Assembly (NCBI GenBank): GCA_036782715.1
Contig: DAIPYN010000012.1
Location: 1-37,347 of the forward strand
Direction of reading: 5' to 3'
DNA: 37,347 bases
Source: UBA3478 sp036782715
Lineage (GTDB): Bacteria > Bacteroidota > Bacteroidia > Flavobacteriales > Flavobacteriaceae
Under the pieces are notes generated by a model. The model ran no database searches. It saw only the letters and a program-made list of their open reading frames with translations, and was not told the origin of the DNA. Shown here one piece after another: positions 16,876 to 25,577 of the stretch (its first letter is position 1; the number at the start of each line of letters is the position of its first letter). A program made the translations under genes and the position numbers.

Positions 16876-17867
16876 AGGCCTTGTAAGTGCCTTGCGGCTT
16901 CCTTAGCAAAATAAGTCGCGATCAAATCTGCGCCTGCTCTTTTGAAGCACATTAATTGTTCTAGATAGGCCTTTTCATAATCGATCCATCCTTTTTCTGC
17001 GGCCGCGTGAAGCATTGCATATTCTCCTGATACGTGATAAACAGCGACAGGCAAATGAACTGCATTCTTAACTTCACGAACGATATCTAGATAAGGTAGA
17101 CCCGGTTTCACCATTAAAATGTCTGCACCTTCTTCTTGATCCATTAAGGCTTCTTTAACCGCTTCGATGCGATTTGCAGGGTTCATTTGATAGGTTTTTT
17201 TGTCTTCAGGGATGTCTTCTGCATCGACAGGTGCTGAATCGAGTGCGTCTCTAAAAGGCCCATAAAATGCACTGGCATATTTTGCCGCATAACTTAAGAT
17301 ACCCACGTCTTCAAAACCTTCGGCATCGAGGGCTTTTCTTATCTCGATGATTCGTCCATCCATCATGTCGCTGGGAGCGACCAGGTCGGCTCCGGCTCTA
17401 GCATGCGAAACGCTCATTTTGCATAGCGCTTCTACGGTAGGGTCATTTAGTACCTTGGCGCCAGCAACGATACCGTCATGTCCATAAATCGAGAAAGGAT
17501 CAAGGGCAACATCGGTTAACACGAGCATTTCTGAATTCACAGCCTTCACGGTTTTAATCGCTTTTTGCATCAGGCCGTCAGGATTCCAAGCTTCTACGCC
17601 CTCATTATCTTTTTTAGCATCGTCGGTCTTTGCGAATAAAAGAACTGCCTTTAAGTTTAAAGTGGTAAGCTCCCGAATCTCATCTTCTAAAAGGTCAAGG
17701 CTCATCCGATATTGGCCGGGCATTGATAAGATTTCTTCTTTGATTCTCACTCCTTCGACCACAAATAGGGGTACTATAAAGTCGTCAACAGTTAGTGTCG
17801 TTTCTTGAACTAATGAGCGAAGTGCGTTCGAGGTTCTTAGCCTGCGATTTCTAATGATTGGGTACAT
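16872..17867 (-). CDS. hemB: Delta-aminolevulinic acid dehydratase (porphobilinogen synthase)
   Basis: A 331-residue enzyme that condenses two 5-aminolevulinate molecules to porphobilinogen. The two Schiff-base lysines are K196 (SYAAKYASAFYGPFRD) and K254 (LMVKPGLPYLD). At the metal site the sequence is DVALDPFSIYGHDG with D119, D123 and D131 where zinc-type enzymes have Cys, so this is the Asp-rich, Mg-type class. I start at 17867 (MYPIIRNRRLR), the family N-terminus, which has a good AAAGGAG Shine-Dalgarno at 17874-17880; a longer in-frame start at 17897 would reach deep into the PhzF-like gene. The chosen start still overlaps that gene by 17 bases. It is last in the hem operon. Confidence 0.95.
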   Translation of the reverse strand: MYPIIRNRRLRTSNALRSLVQETTLTVDDFIVPLFVVEGVRIKEEILSMPGQYRMSLDLLEDEIRELTTLNLKAVLLFAKTDDAKKDNEGVEAWNPDGLMQKAIKTVKAVNSEMLVLTDVALDPFSIYGHDGIVAGAKVLNDPTVEALCKMSVSHARAGADLVAPSDMMDGRIIEIRKALDAEGFEDVGILSYAAKYASAFYGPFRDALDSAPVDAEDIPEDKKTYQMNPANRIEAVKEALMDQEEGADILMVKPGLPYLDIVREVKNAVHLPVAVYHVSGEYAMLHAAAEKGWIDYEKAYLEQLMCFKRAGADLIATYFAKEAARHLQGL

Positions 17868-18660
17868 AGATTTCTCCTTTAAGGTAAAGTTGAGCATTTC
17901 CCGTGATGAGTGCTCGTTCTCCGTTTATTTCGCACAGAAGATGGCCTTTTCGTTTAGATTCTTGCCGTGCGCTTAATGTTGTTTTTTTTAGTTTTTTCGA
18001 CCAGTATGCTACCAGTGAGGTATGGGCTGAACCGGTTACGGGGTCTTCGTCAATGCCGACGGCTGGCCCGAAGAATCGTGATACAAAATCGACGTCAGTT
18101 CCTTTTGCAGTAACGATTACCCCGACAAAGGGCCACCTTTTTATCATTTCGAAATCGGGTTGTAGATCTTTTACAATAGCTTCGTTTTCAACCCTTAAAA
18201 CAAGATCGGTTCGACCGGTATAGGCTTCAAGAATGGGGCTTCCAATGGCTTCAATCCATTCATTTTTTATACCGATCGGTATAATTTGATCAATAGGAAA
18301 ATCAAGAGTCAAAAGATCTTCATTCTTGGCCACTGTTAGCTCTCCCGAACGGAGGCTTTGAAATCGAATGACCTCTTTAACATTCTTTAGCTTGAATAAG
18401 ACGTAAGCAGAGGCTAGTGTAGCATGTCCACAAAGATCAACTTCTACGGTTGGAGTAAACCATCGAATTTGAAAGGGCTCTAGATCGGTACGAATAAATG
18501 CGGTTTCTGCCAGATTATTTTCTGCGGCAATTTGCTGCATAATCTCATCTTCCAAAGGCCCCTCTAATAGACACACTCCCGCAGGATTACCCGAGAACAC
18601 TTTCGTGGTAAAGGCGTCTACTTGGTAAAAAGGGATACATGTTCTATTTTCTATACCCAT
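17851..18660 (-). CDS. PhzF-family isomerase-like protein
   Basis: A 269-residue protein of the PhzF/diaminopimelate-epimerase fold. Motifs are FYQVDAFTTKVFSGNPAGVCLL, the catalytic Glu E52 in NNLAETAFI, DLCGHATLASA and GIDEDPVTGSAHTSL, all in the usual order and spacing. PhzF isomerises a dihydro-anthranilate in phenazine synthesis, but most family members occur without phenazine genes and have unknown substrates. It lies between hemF and hemB, overlapping hemF by 10 bases and hemB by 17, so it is co-translated with the heme genes. No heme-related role is established for it; it may just be a passenger. Confidence 0.88.
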   Translation of the reverse strand: MGIENRTCIPFYQVDAFTTKVFSGNPAGVCLLEGPLEDEIMQQIAAENNLAETAFIRTDLEPFQIRWFTPTVEVDLCGHATLASAYVLFKLKNVKEVIRFQSLRSGELTVAKNEDLLTLDFPIDQIIPIGIKNEWIEAIGSPILEAYTGRTDLVLRVENEAIVKDLQPDFEMIKRWPFVGVIVTAKGTDVDFVSRFFGPAVGIDEDPVTGSAHTSLVAYWSKKLKKTTLSARQESKRKGHLLCEINGERALITGNAQLYLKGEIYVPNH

Positions 18661-19562
18661 TCTCGTGGTTCTTTTAGTATTTGTAGAAGGTTATCCTCCT
18701 CGCTGCCCGCCTCTGGCGAGTGATTGTATTGCCATTGAACATGGGGCGGTAAACTCATTAAAATACTCTCAATTCGACCGTTCGTTCTTAGCCCAAAAAG
18801 GGTTCCTTTATCGTGTACAAGATTAAATTCGACATATCGGCCACGACGTATTTCTTGCCACTCTCTTTGCTCGTCGGTATAACCGAGGTTTTTTCTCCTC
18901 TCAACGATGGGTACATAGGCGGTTATAAAGCTGTTGCCAACTTCGGTGACAAAGTCGTACCACTGCGCTAGGCTTTGTTCTTCGGTTTCTTTGAGGTAGT
19001 CAAAAAATAAACCTCCGACTCCTCTCGCCTCGTCTCGGTGAGCGTTCCAGAAATAGCGATCACAGGCTTCCTTGTATTTTGAATAAAAAGAGGCATTGTG
19101 TTGATCGCAAGCTGTTTTACAGATCGTGTGAAAATGGGTAGCATCTTCTTCAAAAAGATAGTACGGAGTAAGGTCTTGACCCCCACCGAACCAAGCGTCG
19201 GCTAAACTTCCGTCATCTTTGTATAATTCGAAATACCTCCAATTCGCATGAACGGTTGGTACCATTGGGTTTTTTGGGTGAATGACCAGTGAAAGCCCGC
19301 ATGCAAAAAAGCTTCCCTCTTTTACGTTGAAATAGGCCTTCATTGAGTCGGGTAAGTCACCATGAACGGCTGAAATGTTGACTCCGCCTTTTTCGAAAAC
19401 AGCGCCATTTTCAATCACCCGAGTTCTTCCGCCCCCGCCACCTTTTCGGTCCCAATGATCTTCTTGAAATTGGGCTTGCCCGTCAGCAATTTCGAGTGCA
19501 CTACAAATCTGGTCTTGTAGTTTTTGTATATAGTCGTAAAAGCGGTCTTTTTGTGAGGTCAT
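18651..19562 (-). CDS. hemF: Oxygen-dependent coproporphyrinogen III oxidase
   Basis: A 303-residue aerobic enzyme that oxidatively decarboxylates coproporphyrinogen III to protoporphyrinogen IX. Recognised segments are GGGGRTRVIENGAVFEKGGVN, SLVIHPKNPMVPTVHANWRYFE, WFGGGQDLTPYYLFEEDA, GGLFFDYL, RRGRYVEFNLVHDKGTLFGL and SLPPHVQW, covering the entire family length. It needs O2, so the operon as built serves an aerobic or microaerobic life; no HemN-type gene is in the window. It is 10 bases downstream of hemE and overlaps the PhzF-like gene. Confidence 0.96.
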   Translation of the reverse strand: MTSQKDRFYDYIQKLQDQICSALEIADGQAQFQEDHWDRKGGGGGRTRVIENGAVFEKGGVNISAVHGDLPDSMKAYFNVKEGSFFACGLSLVIHPKNPMVPTVHANWRYFELYKDDGSLADAWFGGGQDLTPYYLFEEDATHFHTICKTACDQHNASFYSKYKEACDRYFWNAHRDEARGVGGLFFDYLKETEEQSLAQWYDFVTEVGNSFITAYVPIVERRKNLGYTDEQREWQEIRRGRYVEFNLVHDKGTLFGLRTNGRIESILMSLPPHVQWQYNHSPEAGSEEDNLLQILKEPREWV

Positions 19563-19572
19563 AACGCTGAAT

Positions 19573-20616
19573 TTATCCCGGATATTCTTTTACCGCATCA
19601 ATAAATGCCTTAGCATGATCGATAGGGATGTTGGGAAGAATGCCGTGTCCCAGATTTACAATGTAGCGGTCCTTTCCGAAGGCGTCGATCATCTGCCATA
19701 CATCGGCTTTAATTCTTGATGGCTGGGACAGTAATCGAGAGGGGTCGTAGTTTCCTTGAAGCGTGATTTTTCCTTTGCTCAGGTAGCGGGCATTTCGTGC
19801 TGAACAAGTCCAGTCTACTCCAAGCGCCGAGGCGCCTGAATCAGCCATTTCACCTAGTGCGAACCAACAGCCTTTTCCGAATAAAATTACAGGGGCGAGG
19901 TCTTTCAGCGCGTCTACGATTTGTTGCATGTACTGCATCGAAAATTCTTTGTAATCTTCAGGGCTCAGCATTCCGCCCCAAGAGTCGAATACCTGAACAG
20001 CGTGCACTCCTGCTGCTACTTTGGCCTTTAGATAGGCGATGGTAGTGTCAGTAATTTTTTGAAGAAGGGTATGAGCGGTTTTTGGGTCTGAAAAACACAG
20101 TCCTTTAGCAATATCGAAACTCTTGCTCCCTTGACCTTGCACGCAGTAGCAAAGAATCGTCCATGGAGATCCAGCGAAACCAATAAGAGGAACACTGTTG
20201 TCTAATTTTTCGAGGGTTAGGGTAATGGCCTCTAAGACATAGCCGAGACTCTCTTCGATATCGGGAACAATCACACGATCTAAATCAGAAGCCTTTCGAA
20301 TAGGGTTAGGTAGAAAAGGCCCAACCCCCGGACGCATTTCCACGTCGATGTTCATTGCCTGTGGAACGACTAGAATATCGCTGAATAAAATGGCAGCATC
20401 CATTCCATATCTTCGAAGCGGCTGAACGGTAATTTCAGAGGCTAGTTCTGGGGTTTGACAACGAGTAAAGAAATCATACTTTTCTTTGAGCTCCATAAAC
20501 TCAGGAAGATAGCGTCCCGCTTGTCGCATCATCCAAACAGGAGGGCGAGATACACTTTCTCCTCGTAAGGCTTTAAGATAAAGGTCATTTTTAGGGCTAG
20601 TTGCTCCCATAATCAT
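19573..20616 (-). CDS. hemE: Uroporphyrinogen decarboxylase
   Basis: A 347-residue cofactor-free enzyme that converts uroporphyrinogen III to coproporphyrinogen III. Motifs are RPPVWMMRQAGRYLPEF near the start, AAILFSDILVVPQAM with the catalytic Asp, GFAGSPWTI, VQVFDSWGG and NLGHGILP near the end. The start at 20616 overlaps the hemD stop as ATGA; a second ATG two codons later (20610) is an equally possible start. The gene lies in its expected place in the operon. Confidence 0.95.
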   Translation of the reverse strand: MIMGATSPKNDLYLKALRGESVSRPPVWMMRQAGRYLPEFMELKEKYDFFTRCQTPELASEITVQPLRRYGMDAAILFSDILVVPQAMNIDVEMRPGVGPFLPNPIRKASDLDRVIVPDIEESLGYVLEAITLTLEKLDNSVPLIGFAGSPWTILCYCVQGQGSKSFDIAKGLCFSDPKTAHTLLQKITDTTIAYLKAKVAAGVHAVQVFDSWGGMLSPEDYKEFSMQYMQQIVDALKDLAPVILFGKGCWFALGEMADSGASALGVDWTCSARNARYLSKGKITLQGNYDPSRLLSQPSRIKADVWQMIDAFGKDRYIVNLGHGILPNIPIDHAKAFIDAVKEYPG

Positions 20617-21287
20617 TGTTTTTTTAGGTCTAGTATGCAGTCTAAAACCATTCGCTCACTGTCAGGAGTTTTAGCGACCGCTGTTACTGGTATGTTCAGG
20701 CTTTCTGCTTTTTGCGCCGTGGTGTCTCCGATACAATAGACTTTTATACCTTCATCAATCGAATTGTTTTTTAAAAAGTATTCGATTCCCTGCGGGCTAT
20801 AAAAGAGAACGACATCGAACGATTCAGAAACCTTTTTCGAATTAGGAACGGTGAGATAAACATCTATGGCGTCTGCTTTTTTAGACCGAATATAGGCTTC
20901 GGTTTCTTTAGTCTTTTTAACACCGGTCAGCCATAGCTTTCGCTTTTCTTCGAGTTCAGCAATCGAAAGCTTTTCCTCGATTAATTCTTTTGCAGAATGT
21001 GCGATTTCAACTACTCTTAGGTCTTTTTTTTTCAAGGCCTCTGCCGTTTTACCTCCCACACAATACCAATCGGTATTTAATAGGTGTTCCTGATCTTGAT
21101 TCTTCCAGTAATGTGAAAGCGCGGATACTGCATTTTGACTACTGCAGATATATATATCGTATTTCGGGGCTGCAAAGGGTAGTGGCTCAGCGCTGATGAT
21201 ATCGTAATGGCTGATTTGATGTCCGGCAGCAAGAAGGCGTTCGAAAGAAACCTCACTTAAGGTTTTGGTACTAAGAATCTTTGCCAT
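20613..21287 (-). CDS. hemD: Uroporphyrinogen-III synthase
   Basis: A 224-residue protein of the poorly conserved HemD family, which closes and inverts ring D of hydroxymethylbilane. I see two alternating alpha/beta domains, with IYICSSQNAVSAL in the first and DVVLFYSPQGIEYFLK followed by YCIGDTTAQKAESL in the second, the usual pattern (SSQNAV, SPxG, IGxTTA). Identification rests on these and on its place between hemC and hemE. The start overlaps the hemC 3' end by 17 bases. Confidence 0.87.
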   Translation of the reverse strand: MAKILSTKTLSEVSFERLLAAGHQISHYDIISAEPLPFAAPKYDIYICSSQNAVSALSHYWKNQDQEHLLNTDWYCVGGKTAEALKKKDLRVVEIAHSAKELIEEKLSIAELEEKRKLWLTGVKKTKETEAYIRSKKADAIDVYLTVPNSKKVSESFDVVLFYSPQGIEYFLKNNSIDEGIKVYCIGDTTAQKAESLNIPVTAVAKTPDSERMVLDCILDLKKQ

Positions 21288-22176
21288 CCCTCAATTCTTT
21301 TAATATTTCCTCACCCCCTGAGGTTAGAACTTCATCTACCCATAAGGAAACATCAGACACAGCATTTGATCGAGTAGTGCGTTTTTCAATAGTAACCGCC
21401 TTAGACCCGTCAAGACTGAATAGCCCTCCCTCAAATACTACCTCTTCGCCGTTTACTTTTGCGATCGCTCCTATTGGAGAACTACAACCGCCTTCTAGTT
21501 GTCGAAGAAACTCACGTTCTAATTGAGCTTCAAGAGCTGTATTTGAGTGATTGATTAGCGCTAATATCTCTTTAAGATCAGTGCGGTTTGACTTGGCTAC
21601 GACTACCACAGCTCCCTGTGCTGGGGCGGGTAACATCCAATCTAATATCTCAACCTCTAAGTCTTTAATTTCTAGTCGTTCTAGACCCGCAAGCGCGAAG
21701 ATGCCACCTAACCAGGGGTTGGTAGATACTTTATTCAGTCGAGTTTGAACATTCCCTCGAAGCCCTGTAATGGAGTGATTCGGGTTGCGTCGAAGCCATT
21801 GTGCTTTACGCCTTAAACTGCCTGTTGCTACCACGTTTTCACCTTTAATTGGGCTCTTCACAATAACATCTTCAATAGCTCCCCTCTCGAGTACTGCCAC
21901 AACTTCAAGGCCTTCAGCGAGTGTCGTTGGTACATCTTTCATTGAATGAACTGCAATGTCGATTTCTTCTCTTAAGAGTGCAGCATCTAGACCTCGGGTA
22001 AACACACCGCTGATTCCCATCTGATAAATAGGTTGAGCCAAGTTTAAATCTCCTTCTGATTTTACCGGATGTAATACGTTCGATTGGTTATGTTTCTCTA
22101 GTAGACGAGCCACTTTATTGGCTTGCCAAAGCGCTAGGGCACTATCTCTGGTGCCAATTCGAATAGGCCTTTTCAT
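21271..22176 (-). CDS. hemC: Porphobilinogen deaminase (hydroxymethylbilane synthase)
   Basis: A 301-residue enzyme that joins four porphobilinogens into hydroxymethylbilane. C231 in EGGCSSPIGA carries the dipyrromethane cofactor. The catalytic and cofactor-binding segments VHSMKDVPT, TGSLRRKAQ, GLRGNVQTRL and PAPAQGA are present. The start ATG overlaps the hemA stop by 4 bases, a sign of coupling. Confidence 0.96.
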   Translation of the reverse strand: MKRPIRIGTRDSALALWQANKVARLLEKHNQSNVLHPVKSEGDLNLAQPIYQMGISGVFTRGLDAALLREEIDIAVHSMKDVPTTLAEGLEVVAVLERGAIEDVIVKSPIKGENVVATGSLRRKAQWLRRNPNHSITGLRGNVQTRLNKVSTNPWLGGIFALAGLERLEIKDLEVEILDWMLPAPAQGAVVVVAKSNRTDLKEILALINHSNTALEAQLEREFLRQLEGGCSSPIGAIAKVNGEEVVFEGGLFSLDGSKAVTIEKRTTRSNAVSDVSLWVDEVLTSGGEEILKELRDGKDS

Positions 22177-23414
22177 CGCTCTGATTTTTCTAATTCGAAT
22201 ACCGATTCTATCAGTTTCATCTTCTCTTCAAGATCACTGTCGGTCTCTCTGAGAAAATTTGCGAATTGTTTGGTAATTTTTTGAACTAATCGATCGCCGA
22301 AATCATCGAATGCGTCACAGTTTTTAGCAACGCCTTTATTTTTCTTCGACTGAAAATCGATTTCTTCAGCTTTGAATTGACTTAGTTTTTCTTTTAACGC
22401 AGCCAAGGTATTGGCAAACTTTCGGTTGTCCACCCAGGTCATGAATTCGAATTGAATCTCTTTATAAATCGATTCAGCCATAGGCAAGAACTCTTTTCTT
22501 TTTTCAAGGGTGTCGTCAGTAATTTTCGATAGCTGATCAATATCGACAACCTCAACTTGCTTTAAGTCACCAACCTCTTCACTAACGTTTTTAGGAACCG
22601 ATAGATCGAGAATAATCAGCGGTTTTTTGTTGAAAATTAGTGCAGGGGTAATCGTTGGCTTAGACGCCCCTGTCGCCACTACGAGAATATCTGCTTGTCT
22701 AATTTCTGATTGAAGCTCTGAGTAGGGACGAACGCGTAGATTGAGTTTCGTTGCAATACGCTCCGCTTTTTCTAAAGTGCGGTTAATAAGCGTTATGTGC
22801 TCGTTTTGGGTGTGCTTAACTAAGTTTTCGCAGGTGTTTCTTCCGATTTTTCCTGTGCCAAACAGAACGATATGTTTCTCGCTAATGGCTTCAACCTTTT
22901 CAAGAAGGTAACGTACTGAGGCAAATGAAACCGAAGTGGCACCAGAAGAAATCTCTGTCTCTGTTTTTATTCGTTTTGAAGCTTGAATGACTGAATTGAC
23001 GAGTCGCTCAAGAAATGGATTGCTCAGTTCGAGCTTTTTCGCTCTTCTAAACCCTTGTTTCACTTGTGAAATGATCTCGAAATCTCCCAGGATTTGACTG
23101 TCTAGACCCGTACCCACACGAAATAAATGTTCTACGGCTTCTGCGTTCTCTTTTACATAACCTTGAGATTCGAACAATTCTCGGTTTCCTCTAGTGAACT
23201 CACAGAGCAAATCTACAAGCGTTTGAGCATCTTCGGTGTAACCGTATAGCTCTGTTCTATTACAAGTAGAAATCGTGAGAAGGGCTTCAATGCCCAAGTC
23301 TTTGGCTTTACGAGATAATGATTCACCCGCGGCCCCATCGAGGCTAAATTTTCCTCGGGTCTCTGCATCTGATTTTATGTAACTAACGCCTACGGCGAAG
23401 AAGGAATCAAGCAT
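22173..23414 (-). CDS. hemA: Glutamyl-tRNA reductase
   Basis: A 413-residue NADPH-dependent enzyme making glutamate-1-semialdehyde, the first committed step of heme synthesis by the C5 route. C51 in TISTCNRTELYGY is the thioester Cys. VEHLFRVGTGLDSQILGD and the nucleotide-binding HIVLFGTGKIGRN follow, then the C-terminal dimerisation helices. I use the ATG at 23414 (MLDSFFAVGVSY), which matches the family. An in-frame ATG at 23438 lies only 2 bases from the -7 box at 23441-23448 and would be at or before the transcript start. It is the first gene of the seven-gene hem operon; hemL is not in the window. Confidence 0.95.
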   Translation of the reverse strand: MLDSFFAVGVSYIKSDAETRGKFSLDGAAGESLSRKAKDLGIEALLTISTCNRTELYGYTEDAQTLVDLLCEFTRGNRELFESQGYVKENAEAVEHLFRVGTGLDSQILGDFEIISQVKQGFRRAKKLELSNPFLERLVNSVIQASKRIKTETEISSGATSVSFASVRYLLEKVEAISEKHIVLFGTGKIGRNTCENLVKHTQNEHITLINRTLEKAERIATKLNLRVRPYSELQSEIRQADILVVATGASKPTITPALIFNKKPLIILDLSVPKNVSEEVGDLKQVEVVDIDQLSKITDDTLEKRKEFLPMAESIYKEIQFEFMTWVDNRKFANTLAALKEKLSQFKAEEIDFQSKKNKGVAKNCDAFDDFGDRLVQKITKQFANFLRETDSDLEEKMKLIESVFELEKSER

Positions 23415-23440
23415 GGGGTTGCGCCAAAACTTTTGCATTG

Positions 23441-23448
23441 CAAATTTA
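23441..23448 (-). promoter_or_regulatory. hemA: Candidate -7 box of the hem operon
   Basis: TAAATTTG on the minus strand matches TAnnTTTG, 26 bases before the chosen hemA start. It favours the shorter HemA reading. Confidence 0.42.
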
Positions 23449-23552
23449 AAACCAACTTATTCCTTAAAATAACGCTATCGGTTTTGTTCAAGGTTTCCTT
23501 CTAGTTTAATGTTTTTCTTTTAGAGATGTTTAATTTAAAATACTGTATATGA

Positions 23553-23568
23553 AAAAGTTACAACTTTT
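23553..23568. promoter_or_regulatory. Inverted repeat between hemA and the AraC-type gene
   Basis: AAAAGTT-AC-AACTTTT forms 7-base perfect arms around 2 bases in the AT-rich 231-base gap. It is about 50-60 bases upstream of the AraC-type gene's -7 box. It could be an operator, although AT-rich dyads arise easily by chance in such sequence. Confidence 0.28.
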
Positions 23569-23615
23569 ATTTTGTTATTTAGATTGTTTTTAAATTAGGT
23601 TTTTGAAGAATGAAT

Positions 23616-23623
23616 TACCTTTG
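23616..23623 (+). promoter_or_regulatory. Candidate -7 box for the AraC-type gene
   Basis: TACCTTTG matches TAnnTTTG 22 bases before the start codon at 23646. A -33 element at normal spacing is not seen. Confidence 0.42.
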
Positions 23624-23645
23624 ATAAGCTATAAAACAACGCTAA

Positions 23646-24509
23646 ATGAAAAAGGAATTAACAGTAATCAGCGAATCTTGTAGGGTGTTGCGTTTTTACA
23701 ATGAAGGCACAACGGCTACCACCTTCGAAGAATTGGTTACCAAGGAATATATCCAGATGCACTTTGTGCTTAGAGAACAGGCTCACTTTTTATACAATCA
23801 AGGATCTTATCAATTAGACGGTACAGAGGACCAATTACTACTTCTATTTAACACTCAAAAAGAGCTGCCTGTTCACTTAGTACTCGACCCTGGCGGATGG
23901 GTACTTTCGCTGCTTGTTACTATCGAACAGCTGCATAGCTGGTTTTCTAACGAGGCCTCTCTGATCCCGTTTTTCGAAGGAGCCTCTCATGACAAGAAAT
24001 ACTATAGCCAGGATGAGATTCGCCCGGCGTTATCGATTCCGCTCAACCAGTTGATGCAGTTTGGCCTTCACCACTCTGTTGAAACCCTCTATTTTAAGGC
24101 GAAAGTTCAAGAAATATTAGCGCTCTATTTTAATCGTACTGAAGAGGCCGATCTTGAACGTTGCCCGTACTTAGCTGACGATGAAAATATTAGAAAGATT
24201 AGAAAGGCCAAGGACTTACTGATTGCCGAAATGAATGAGCCTCCAACTTTAGAGGGTCTTGCCGAGGAGATTGATTTGCCCGTTGGTCGTTTAAAAGAAG
24301 GCTTTAAGCAGTTGTATGGTGATTCGGTTTTTGGATTTCTACTTGACTATAAGCTCGACTTTGCTCGAAAATTATTACTCAGCAAATCTTACTCAGTTGG
24401 AGAGGTATCGGCTAAGGTAGGGTATAGTACATCGAGTCATTTCATCGCTGCATTCAAAAAGAAATTTGGGGTAACTCCCAAAAAGTACCTCGGCGATTCT
24501 AGCCGATAG
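23646..24509 (+). CDS. AraC-family transcriptional regulator, divergent from the hem operon
   Basis: A 287-residue regulator. Residues 1-180 form an N-terminal sensing region without recognisable motifs. Residues about 185-285 are a standard AraC double helix-turn-helix: helix 1 in PPTLEGLAEEIDLPVGRLKEGFKQLYG and helix 2 in SVGEVSAKVGYSTSSHFIAAFKKKFGVTPKKY. It is read away from hemA and is followed at 33 bases by hemH, so it sits in the middle of the heme genes. Conserved neighbourhood in related bacteria suggests a heme- or iron-related regulator (inference from what I recall, not shown by sequence). The ligand is unknown. Confidence 0.85.
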   Translation: MKKELTVISESCRVLRFYNEGTTATTFEELVTKEYIQMHFVLREQAHFLYNQGSYQLDGTEDQLLLLFNTQKELPVHLVLDPGGWVLSLLVTIEQLHSWFSNEASLIPFFEGASHDKKYYSQDEIRPALSIPLNQLMQFGLHHSVETLYFKAKVQEILALYFNRTEEADLERCPYLADDENIRKIRKAKDLLIAEMNEPPTLEGLAEEIDLPVGRLKEGFKQLYGDSVFGFLLDYKLDFARKLLLSKSYSVGEVSAKVGYSTSSHFIAAFKKKFGVTPKKYLGDSSR

Positions 24510-24513
24510 GTTG

Positions 24514-24521
24514 TATTTTTG
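24514..24521 (+). promoter_or_regulatory. hemH: Candidate -7 box for hemH
   Basis: TATTTTTG matches TAnnTTTG just after the AraC-type gene stop, 21 bases before the GTG start of hemH. The region before it includes a weak 5-bp dyad (TCGGC at 24490, GCCGA at 24502). hemH may thus have its own promoter besides read-through. Confidence 0.33.
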
Positions 24522-24542
24522 ATCCGCTAAACACCATTGTCT

Positions 24543-25577
24543 GTGAAAAAAGGAATTTTACTCGTGAACCTCGGTTCGCCAGACGCGCCTACTCGTAAGG
24601 CGGTACGTCCGTATCTCGATGAATTTTTGATGGATAAAAGAGTCATCGACCTTCCAGCATTATTCAGAAACCTCCTCGTTCGAGGGATCATTTTAAATAC
24701 TCGCCCAGGTAGATCAGCCAAGGCCTACAAGAAGATTTGGTGGGACGAGGGTTCTCCGCTAATCATCATTTCTGAGCGTTTTCAAGAGAAACTTCAGAAG
24801 TTAACAGAAATGCCCGTAGCACTCGGTATGAGATATGGGTCGATGAGTATTAAAAAGGCTCTTGATGAGCTTGCCGAGAAAGAGGTAACAGAAGTGTTAC
24901 TGGTGCCATTGTATCCACACTACGCGATGAGTAGTTACGAAACGGTTGTGGTAAAGGCGTTAGAGGATCAGCGAAAGCATCATCCGAGTATGAAGCTAAC
25001 CACCATGCCAGCGTTCTACTCTAACGAAGATTATATTAAAGTGCTTGGAGATAGCATTGCCGAACAACTCAAAGAGTTCGAATACGACCATATGTTGTTC
25101 TCTTATCACGGTATTCCGGAGCGACACATTCGAAAATCAGACCCCACAAAATTTCATTGTAAAATTGACGGCAGCTGCTGCAATACCAACTCGGTAGCAC
25201 ATCACACTTGTTATCGTCATCAGTGTTTTGCTACGACAGAGGCGGTTAGAAAATATTTAGGTCTTTCTGAAGACAAGGTGAGCAGTTCCTTTCAGTCGAG
25301 AATAGCAGGAGACACTTGGTTAAAGCCCTACACCGATTACGAATTCGAGCGTTTCGCTAAAGAAGGTAAGAAAAGGCTAGCGGTGATTACTCCAGCTTTT
25401 ATTGCTGACTGTTTAGAAACCCTTGAAGAGATTGCCATGGAGGGTGAAGAAGAATTTATCGAAGCAGGGGGGTCAGCCTTCAAACACGTGGCCTGCCTCA
25501 ATGACAGTGACCCTTGGGTTTCGCTCATGGCACACTGGGTCAATGACTGGGCCGAAACTGCCAAACTACCCGTTTAA
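24543..25577 (+). CDS. hemH: Ferrochelatase with internal Cys-rich segment
   Basis: A 344-residue enzyme that inserts Fe(II) into protoporphyrin IX. It shows GILLVNLGSPDAP at the start, the catalytic H189 in FSYHGIPERH, FQSRIAGDTWLKPYTD and the conserved acidic stretch DCLETLEEIAMEGEEEF. I choose the GTG at 24543 (MKKGILLVNLGSP) over the TTG at 24537, because it matches the family N-terminus. Between the SYHGIPERH motif and the ATTEAVRKYLG segment there is an insertion with five cysteines: C206, C212, C213, C223 and C228. Some bacterial ferrochelatases carry a [2Fe-2S] cluster on such an internal segment, so a cluster is plausible here. The stop overlaps the MATE gene start by 1 base. Confidence 0.94.
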   Translation: MKKGILLVNLGSPDAPTRKAVRPYLDEFLMDKRVIDLPALFRNLLVRGIILNTRPGRSAKAYKKIWWDEGSPLIIISERFQEKLQKLTEMPVALGMRYGSMSIKKALDELAEKEVTEVLLVPLYPHYAMSSYETVVVKALEDQRKHHPSMKLTTMPAFYSNEDYIKVLGDSIAEQLKEFEYDHMLFSYHGIPERHIRKSDPTKFHCKIDGSCCNTNSVAHHTCYRHQCFATTEAVRKYLGLSEDKVSSSFQSRIAGDTWLKPYTDYEFERFAKEGKKRLAVITPAFIADCLETLEEIAMEGEEEFIEAGGSAFKHVACLNDSDPWVSLMAHWVNDWAETAKLPV

